From assembly GCA_029747015.1 (NCBI GenBank), contig JAKOGI010000024.1, positions 541,001 to 605,000 on the forward strand: a DNA stretch of 64,000 nucleotides, in the 5' to 3' direction. Under the pieces are notes generated by a model. It ran no database searches and was not told the DNA's origin. It saw nothing but the letters and a program-made list of their open reading frames with translations. The DNA comes from Carnegiea gigantea. Its lineage: Eukaryota > Streptophyta > Magnoliopsida > Caryophyllales > Cactaceae. Positions 57,651 through 64,000 of the stretch are shown piece after piece; position 1 is the stretch's first letter; each line of letters opens with the position of its first letter. The position numbers and the translations under genes were made by a program.

Positions 57651-58194
57651 TTCCCTTCTCTTTTATTTTATCCTCAACATCATCTAGGATTTAATTGAAT
57701 TGATTCATTTCACAGGTACTGCATTAGATGAGGGGATAGGGTTTTTTTTTTTTTTTTGGATTTCAGTGTTACGGTGACACTCAACCCTTAATTTTTTTCT
57801 CTTTTCACAGCTACTTTATCATCAAATTGTAATTACTTTGTTGCATTTCCCAGTACATGCAATTTCTAGGCACAAGACTAAAGAGATCATTGTGAATGAT
57901 TGCTAGTATAAGCAATCTCAGCATTAAGCCTTTTGTGATTGGATTGGCATTAGTCATGGTTGATAGTTACAACCCTATTTTGTGGATTTGTATATACCCT
58001 ATTTTTAGGAGTTGTTCATGGCTGACACCTTTTGTAAGACATTAGATGTGGTTGCCATGAACACCACTTCATGCAAGTGTGAAAACAATATTCTAAGTTG
58101 CTAACCATATGCAATTCATGCCATGCTTCCTTCACACAAGTGTGGAAACAATTGTTAAGCTCCCTTACATTTCTATCATTACATCCAACTATAG
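57651..58194 (-). other. Spacer between the convergent MULE-B genes
   Basis: Contains a T15 run at about 57741-57756. The minus strand has readable but stop-ridden sequence downstream of the GRF ORF; no family recognised. The two imperfect stretches containing CTTCATGCAAGTGTGAAAAC and CTTCACACAAGTGTGGAAAC (about 58066 and 58131) form a short local repeat. Confidence 0.3.
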
Positions 58195-58551
58195 TCACTT
58201 CATTGCTATTAGCAAGATTCCTATCATAATCATCACTGCAAATAGCACCCTAGCATGTATATCCTTTACAATTAGTTTTATCTGCCTCACTTCTCTCTTA
58301 ACTACTCCTATGCCATCATAACCACCATCTCCTTCAAGCCTTACTTGTCTGCCATATGCATCACCTTCTAGATATGCACATTTAATAAACCTCCCATATG
58401 GTGAACATTTATAAAATAACCTTCATGGATTATCTTGAGATGTTTATACTTTGATTTCAGCATGTTGTCTACAACTTGGACATTTTACTTCTGCATCATA
58501 TTGCAAGTAGTTGCTTCTACCTCCGCCTCTAAAACTACTTGAACTATGCAT
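58195..58551 (-). pseudogene. GRF-type zinc-finger protein with C-terminal membrane segment
   Basis: 119 codons from ATG at 58551 to TGA at 58195, with two in-frame stops (codons 36 and 43). A Ser/Gly/Arg-rich start is followed by CPSC at residues 24-27, AEIKV, DNP, RLFYKCSP (Cys 49) and FIKCAYLE, the CX2C...N-x-x-R-x-F-x-x-C layout of the GRF zinc finger. Residues 80-100 are a charged helix (VVKREVRQIKLIVKDIHA) and residues about 101-117 are hydrophobic (VLFAVMIMIGILLIA). Small plant GRF proteins have exactly this order: finger, coil, C-terminal membrane helix. GRF fingers bind nucleic acid. It is convergent with the transposase and inside the MULE-B inverted repeats. Confidence 0.75.
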
Positions 58552-58989
58552 CTATCCTACCGTACAAAAAATAAATAAATAGTTTTGAATATTAGCATTC
58601 TCAAAATTTTTACATACAAGTTATCATAATTTGTACATACAATATAAAAGAAGTGTGAAAATAAGCTAACATAAAAAAATTACGGCAATTTAATTTTTTT
58701 CAAAACAAACTATCATAATTGCAGAATGAATACCTCACCAAGCTAATCAGTAGATTTAGAGGAAAAAGCTCAATTGCATTGCCAAAATTGGAAGAGAAGA
58801 GTGGAGAAGAAGAGGACTTGCATTGGCTTAAATACCAAAACAAAAAAAAATTACATTTTTCAACCACTGGGGACCCAACGGCTACCTCTCAAGCATGGAG
58901 GGAAACAACTTACAAGTGGGGGACCACAACAACAAAAGTAAGGGTATAATAGGCATATTGAATCACCATCTTAGCATTTTGATCGTTAA
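58552..58989. other. MULE-B right subterminal region
   Basis: The probable leader and promoter side of the GRF gene. The plus-strand ORF at 58719-58949 has no recognisable domain. Confidence 0.3.
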
Positions 58990-59128
58990 AATTAGTTTTG
59001 GTCCCAATAGTAAATTTCCAACATATGTAAATGGACCTAACAATTTATTTTCATAGTTGTAGGGTCTGCAAATTTATAAACCATAGTTGGATGGGCCCAA
59101 TAGCAAATAATTCTTATCATTATCATTA
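58990..59128 (-). repeat. Right terminal inverted repeat of MULE-B
   Basis: The reverse complement of 41838-41975; for example CCATAGTTGGATGGGCCC at 59081-59098 pairs with GGCCCCATCCAACTATGG at 41863-41880. It grades outward into ATT-rich sequence (59115-59170). Confidence 0.85.
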
Positions 59129-59452
59129 TTATTATTACTACTATTATCATTATTATTATTATTATTATTTGTATTTGGGTTACTATTTTTTTGGTTATTA
59201 TCTTTTTAAAAGTAACATTATTGCTAGTCATGCTTATAAATTAGGTTAATCAGTTACGGTTTTAGGCTTAAGTGCAACGTCAAGTATTTGGTTTCGGGTT
59301 CAAACTAAAAGATATTTGTTCCATCTTCCCTTGTGAGTCCCAAGATATGCAAATGGTCATTAGCTTATATGACATCAATTAAACCCCATTACTAGATAAA
59401 AACAAACAAGAATTAATCTTTACAACTTCTTTAATTACCCTACAACTAACAC
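59129..59452. other. AT-rich flank with (ATT)n microsatellite
   Basis: 59115-59170 is an imperfect (ATT)n/(ATC)n run; the rest has no feature I recognise. It is the target sequence of the foldback element to its right. Confidence 0.5.
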
Positions 59453-59489
59453 TTAGGGCCTGTTCTTTTCATCGGTCAATCCATATTTA

Positions 59490-59634
59490 CCCACTTCAAC
59501 CCACTTCAACCTACTTCAACCTACTTCAACCTATTTTAACATACTTTAAAAAAAATACCAACTTCAACCCACTTCAACCTACCTCAACCCACTTCAACCT
59601 ACCTCAACCCACTTCAACCAACTTCAACGCACCC
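59490..59634. repeat. Tandem (ACTTCAACCC) minisatellite-like array
   Basis: About 14 units of the 10-mer CCACTTCAAC and variants (CCTACTTCAA, CCTACCTCAA) in head-to-tail order, broken by one A-rich stretch. The same unit, as TTGAAGTGGG, fills 59722-59870 and, as CTTCAACCCA, 62600-62770 in the two arms of the foldback. Confidence 0.9.
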
Positions 59635-59676
59635 CTTCATAATTTTAATAATTTGTAAAGTATCATGTGAGATTCA

Positions 59677-62600
59677 GGGTCTGTTGTTTTTGTGGGTAAA
59701 TTGGATGGGTAAAAAGGTAAAGTAGGTTGAGGTGGGTTGAGGTAGGTTGAAGTTGGTATTTTTTTTTTGAGGTGGGTTGAAATAGGTTAGAACTAAGTTG
59801 AAGTGGGTTGATGTAAGTTGAAGTGCGTTGAAATTGATATATTATTTATGTGGTGGGTTGAAGTGGGTTAAAATAAGGAGAATGTAATTAATGTGTGATA
59901 ATTTATGAAGTTATCGAAAATTTGTGAAATTTTTGTTTATTCTTTTTTATATTTTATATTTTATTTTTTATAAGTTTTATTTTTATTTTTTATTTTTTAT
60001 TTTTCGATTTTTCGATTTTTTATTTTTTATTTTTTATTTTTCATTTTTATTTTTTATTTTTTATTCTTAATTTTTAATTTTTTTAGATTCTTATTTTTGA
60101 TTTTTTGATTTTTGATTTTTATTTTTTTATGTTTTATTTTTGATGTTTTATTTTCTATTTTTTGTTTTTTATTTGTTTATTTTTTTATTTTCTATTTTTT
60201 ATTTTTTTGTTTTTATTTTTTATTTTTTATATTTTATTTTTTGTTTCGTTAATTTTTTTAATTACTTATTTTTTACTTTTTTTATTTTTTACTTCTTTTA
60301 TTTTTTATTTTTTTATCTTTTATTTTGTATTTTTCATTTTTATTTTTCATTTTTTATTTTTCATTTTTACTTTTATGCTTTATTTTTTATTTTTTGTTTC
60401 TTTTTTTTACTTTTTACTGTTTAATTTTAAATTTTTTTATTCCTCATTTTTTATTTTTTATTTTTTATTTTTCATTTTTTGGTGATTTTATGTTTTTTAG
60501 GTTTTTATGCTTTTATTTCTTATTTCTTATATTTTATTTTTTTACTTTTTACATTAATTCTTAATTTCTAATTTTAATTTGTCATTTTTTATTTTTAAAT
60601 TTTTATGTTTTACTTTTCATTTTTCGTTTTTCATTTTTTGTTTTCAATTTTTTATGTTTCTATGTTTTTATGCTTTATGTTTTTATGTTTTTATTTCTTA
60701 TTTCTTATTTTGTATTTTTTATTTTTTACATTTTAATTTTAATTTTAATTTTTTATTCCTTATTCCTTAATTTTTTATGTTTTAGTCTTTTTGTTTTTTA
60801 TTTCTTATTCTTATTTTATTTTTTTATGTTTTTATTTTATTTTTTATTTTGCTTTTTTGTATTTTTATATTTTTTATATTTTATTCATTTTTATTTTTCA
60901 TTTTTCATTTTTTATTTTTATTTTTATTTTTCATTTCTTTTTTTTTATTTTTATTTTTTAGTTTTTACTGTTTATTTTTTTATTTTTTATTCTTCATTTT
61001 TTATTTTTTATTTTTTCTTTTTCATTTTTCGATGATTTTATATTTTTTAGGTTTTTATGTTTTTACTTCTTATCTCTTATTTTTTATTTTTTTACTTTTT
61101 ACATTGATTTTTAATTTTTAGTTGTCATTTTTTTAATTTATTTTTTATGTTTTGTTTTCCATTTTTCCTTTTTTATTTTTTATTTTCTATTTTTAATGTT
61201 TTTATGTTTTTATGTTTTATGTTTTTATTTTTTTCTTATTTCTTATTTTTTATTTTTTATTTTTTACATTTTAGTTTTCATTTTTTATTTCTTCTTTCTT
61301 AATTTTTTATGTTTTAATTTTTTTATTTTTTATTTCTTATTTGTTATTTTTTATTTTTTATGTTTTTATTTTCTTATTTTTTAATTTTTATTTTGTTGGA
61401 ATTTTCTGTAACTTTTGTTTGCAATAAAAATAAAAAGATAAAAAATTAAAAAATAAATTTAAAAATTAACAACAAAAAAAATACAAAATTGAAAAATTAA
61501 AAAATTAAAAATGAAAAATAAAAAATTAAAAATTAAAAACAAAAAATTGAAAATTGAAAATAACAAATAAAAACAAAGAATAAAGAATAAAAAATAAAAA
61601 ATGAAAAAAATAAAAAATAATAAATAAAAAATTTAAAATAAAAATAAAAAATTAAAATGTAAGAAATTTAAAATAAAAAATAAGAAATAAGAAATCAAAA
61701 ATAAAAAACATGCTGCATAAAAAACTAAAAAAATAAACAGTAAAAAGTAAAAAATAAAAATAAAAATTAGAAATTAGAAATTAAAAATGAAAAGATAAAA
61801 AATAAACAAATTCAAAAAAATGAAAAATAAAAATTAAGAAATAAGAAGTAAAAAATTTAAATAAAAAATATAAAATTACAAATTAACAAATTAACAAAAA
61901 TAAAGAAATAAAAAGCAAAAAATAAGAAATAAAAACATAAAAATATGAAAAAGTAAAAAAATTAAAAATTAAAAATTAAAAATTAAAAATTAAAAATAGG
62001 AAAATTAAAAAATTAAAAAAATGAAAAGATATAAAAACAAAAAATTAAAAAATAAAAACTTAAAAAATTAAAAAATTAAAATTAAAAAATAAGAAAATAA
62101 AATAATAAAAAGTAATGAGTAAAAAATAAAAAACAAAAAACAAAAAACAAAAAACAAAAAATAAAGAATAAGAACACAAAAATTCAAATACAAAAAACAA
62201 AAAATAAAAATTAAGAAATAAAAATTTAAAATTTAAAATGTAAAAAATTAAAAATAAATGATAAAATTAAGAAATAAGAAATTAAAAAAATTAAAATTAA
62301 AAAATAAAAAATAAAAAAATAAAAAATAAAAAAATGAGAAATGATAAAATAAAAAATGAAAAGATAAAAAATGAAAATACAAAAATAAAAAATAAAAAAT
62401 AAAAAATAAAAAATAAAAAAATAAAAAACAAAAAAATAAAAAATAAAAAACAAAAAATAAAAAATAAAAAATAAAAAATATAAAGGTAAAAAATATAAAA
62501 TATAAAATATAAAATATAAAATATAAAAGAATAAACAAAAATTTCACAAAATTTCAATAACGTCATGAATTATCACATATTAATTACATTCTCATTATTT

Positions 62601-62811
62601 TAACCCACTTCAACCCACCACATAAAAAATATACCAACTTCAACCCACTTCAACCTACACCAACCAACTTCAACCCACTTCAACTTACTTCAACCTATTT
62701 CAACCCACTTCAAAAAAAATACCAACTTCAACCAATTTCAACCCACCTCAACCTATTTCAACCTACTTCACCCTTTTACCCATCCAATTTACCCACAAAA
62801 AGAACAGGCCC
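59677..62811. repeat. 3.1-kb inverted repeat with T-rich left arm and A-rich right arm
   Basis: The left arm starts GGGTCTGTTGTTTTTGTGGG and the right arm ends with its near-perfect inverse. Pairing continues through the TTGAAGTGGG repeats, then TATTATTTATGTGGTGGGTT against its inverse (near 62610), then GAATGTAATTAATGTGTGATAA against 62570-62595. After that come about 1.45 kb of TTTTTATTTTT-type sequence (59937-61395) and about 1.1 kb of AAAATAAAAA-type sequence (61425-62540). The turn, about 61395-61430, is unique (GTTGGAATTTTCTGTAAC). Confidence 0.9.
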
Positions 62812-62814
62812 TTA

Positions 62815-64000
62815 AGTTGCATGCCTAATTCATCCAAATTCTACATAAATGTCAAAATTCACCCTAAGAATATTCACTTTCAATATTTCAAAAGAAAACA
62901 TTTCCCTTTCCTTCATCTTAACCTACCTCAAACTCCAACCGTCATTATCAATTCAAATTCTCACTAACCACCATTTTCTTACCTTAAACTGGCTTACAAA
63001 TTCACATTAATCCAATGATTTTCAAACTCTAAAAGTTAACCTGTTTCCCTCATTTACTCCTTCTGCACCAACCTCAAGCTTACATCCATGTTCACGACTA
63101 CTCTCACAACATCACACACACCCCCCCCCCCCCACCCACCCACACACACACAATATGAATTCCATTCAATTACTATTAAAATTGACTTAAATTCCATTAA
63201 ATCAATGAGACCAAGCTTGAACTCCCATTCAACTTTCAAACCCTAACCCGTCATCACAAACCCTAAGCTTCCAAGCATCACCAATTCAATCCCATCATCC
63301 AAAATCCAAGAAAACCACAAATTAACATTCATTTAGTCTAAGTAAAACATTTATTACAAAAATTAATCAACAAAAACAATAAAAGTGAATATAAGGGGTT
63401 AGGGTTTGTCCTTCTGAACTCACTTGAACAACACAAAAAGAGATGAATAGGGGAGGCAACAGTGGCATGGCAGTAGCCTAGCTGACAACGCGTTGTCAGG
63501 AGGTGCAGCAGGGTCTCGCCGGTGTTGGCACCTAGTTGTCAAAGGTAGGGGGGCGGGAGGAGAAGCAGAGTAGCGGGTCGAACAGGGGTTCATGAAGAGG
63601 GAGGGTTTGGGTTATGTTTATTTTGAATTTTTTTGGTTTCTTTTATAAATTTAGCAATTTTCGTACTTTTCAAAGTTCGAACTTTCTGATTTTCCCCCCT
63701 TTTTTGCTTTGTTTCTCTTCTTTTTTTAACTAATATATATGTTTGGGCCAAATTCCTTGGGCTAAAATTTGTGGACTAATTTTACACCATTCGGGCGTAC
63801 AATTGGAAAAAAAAAAATTATCATTTTTAATTCAATTACTCGTTTATTCTTTTATATATTTTATAATTTACTATTATGGCTCATAGTTGTAGATATATTT
63901 TTTAGAATTATCCATTTTTATACTTAGGATAATCTTTATTTATCTATCATTTAAGTATTTATTTATAAATTTGAAGGAATTAACATGGATTGTAATAAAA
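62815..64000. other. Unclassified AT-rich sequence with a G+C patch
   Basis: No gene supported. A poly-C/(CA)n microsatellite lies at 63108-63160 and a G+C-rich patch (GGTCTCGCCGGTG, GGGGGGCGGGAGG) at 63470-63600. Read on the minus strand, the TATATATTAG at about 63730 followed by AACCCAAACCCTCCCTCTTC suggests a promoter and leader, possibly of an LTR or gene whose rest has been lost or lies outside. Confidence 0.3.
63108..63160 (+). repeat. (C)n/(CCCA)n/(CA)n compound microsatellite
   Basis: CACACACACC, then a run of about 13 C, CCCACCCACC, then CACACACACACA. Confidence 0.95.

Larger units (their letters stand above)
41838..59128 (+). mobile_element. MULE-B: MuDR-type Mutator-like transposon, split by a LARD
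   Basis: Inverted repeats of about 140 bp at 41838-41975 and 58990-59128 enclose a plus-strand MuDR-type transposase remnant and a convergent minus-strand GRF zinc-finger remnant. Subtracting the 11.2-kb LARD leaves an element of about 6.1 kb. The convergent two-gene layout recalls maize MuDR. The outer edges fall in ATT-rich sequence, so I could not fix the exact ends or a 9-bp target duplication. Confidence 0.75.
59456..62811. mobile_element. Harbinger-like terminal-inverted-repeat element with giant foldback
   Basis: Left end GGGCCTGTTCTTTT and right end AAAAGAACAGGCCC are inverted copies, both flanked by TTA (59453-59455 and 62812-62814). A 3-bp TTA/TAA duplication and GG(G/C)CCTGTT ends are typical of PIF/Harbinger MITEs. 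The interior contains TTCAACCC-type tandem words, then a large inverted repeat (59677-62811). No transposase is encoded; the Phe/Tyr-rich ORFs across it are translations of simple sequence. Confidence 0.75.

Noticed and set aside
41838..59128. 9-bp target duplication of MULE-B
   Set aside because: The outer ends of the inverted repeats merge into ATT/ATC-rich sequence and no convincing 9-bp pair could be chosen.
59031..59249. Tyr/His-rich ORF
   Set aside because: A translation of the (ATT)n microsatellite and the MULE-B inverted repeat.
60140..62566. Many overlapping Phe/Tyr/Leu-rich ORFs on both strands
   Set aside because: They are translations of TTTTTATTTTT-type and complementary simple sequence in the foldback arms, not membrane proteins.
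1..64000. tRNA, rRNA or small nucleolar RNA genes
   Set aside because: I looked for tRNA A/B-box words and rRNA blocks by eye and saw none. The only tRNA-related sequences are retrotransposon primer-binding sites.

Overview
This is repeat-dense nuclear DNA from a flowering plant, probably a eudicot. The evidence is plant-type LTR retrotransposons with initiator-Met or Asp tRNA primer sites, FAR1/MULE and MuDR-type transposases, a plant GRF zinc-finger gene, AT-rich sequence, introns and no bacterial signals. I cannot name the species. I see no ordinary host gene that I would call functional. Essentially every recognisable coding region belongs to a transposon, and nearly all are broken.

Layout. 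1-3573: decayed minus-strand reading frames of unknown origin. 3579-8035: a complete, young, non-autonomous LTR element with 1.87-kb LTRs, a perfect 5-bp target duplication and one small zinc-knuckle ORF (TR-GAG type). 8041-11203 and 23088 to about 27300: two halves of one older minus-strand DNA transposon ('MULE-A'). It encodes a FAR1-like transposase and a Ulp1-associated type protein, and its introns are filled with short GCTCACTAA-type repeats. The halves are separated by a complete but dead Athila-lineage Ty3/gypsy element at 11204-23087 on the minus strand. About 27427-32305: a degenerate Ty1/copia element on the plus strand. About 33165-34605: a Tat-like LTR remnant carrying a 508-bp MITE-like element. 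36192-40652: a truncated Ty3/gypsy element (5' LTR plus gag). 40653 to about 41840: the start of another LTR-like sequence. About 41840-59128: a MuDR-type MULE ('MULE-B') with long terminal inverted repeats, a plus-strand transposase pseudogene and a convergent GRF zinc-finger pseudogene. It is split by an 11.2-kb LARD-type LTR element (43935-55093) with 3.9-kb LTRs and no recognised coding sequence. 59456-62811: a Harbinger-like element holding a huge inverted repeat with a T-rich arm and an A-rich arm. 62815-64000: unclassified AT-rich sequence.

How it fits together. The nesting gives an insertion order. MULE-A was hit by Athila, and the TR-GAG element inserted at its left edge. MULE-B was hit by the LARD. 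By-eye LTR divergence is lowest in the TR-GAG element (a few percent), clearly higher in the LARD and Athila, and highest in the copia copy. The observations I rate most worth following are the intron-borne GCTCACTAA arrays that run in opposite directions in the two MULE-A genes, the TR-GAG element whose only protein is a nucleocapsid-like knuckle with an acidic tail, the convergent GRF gene in MULE-B, and the 3.1-kb foldback.
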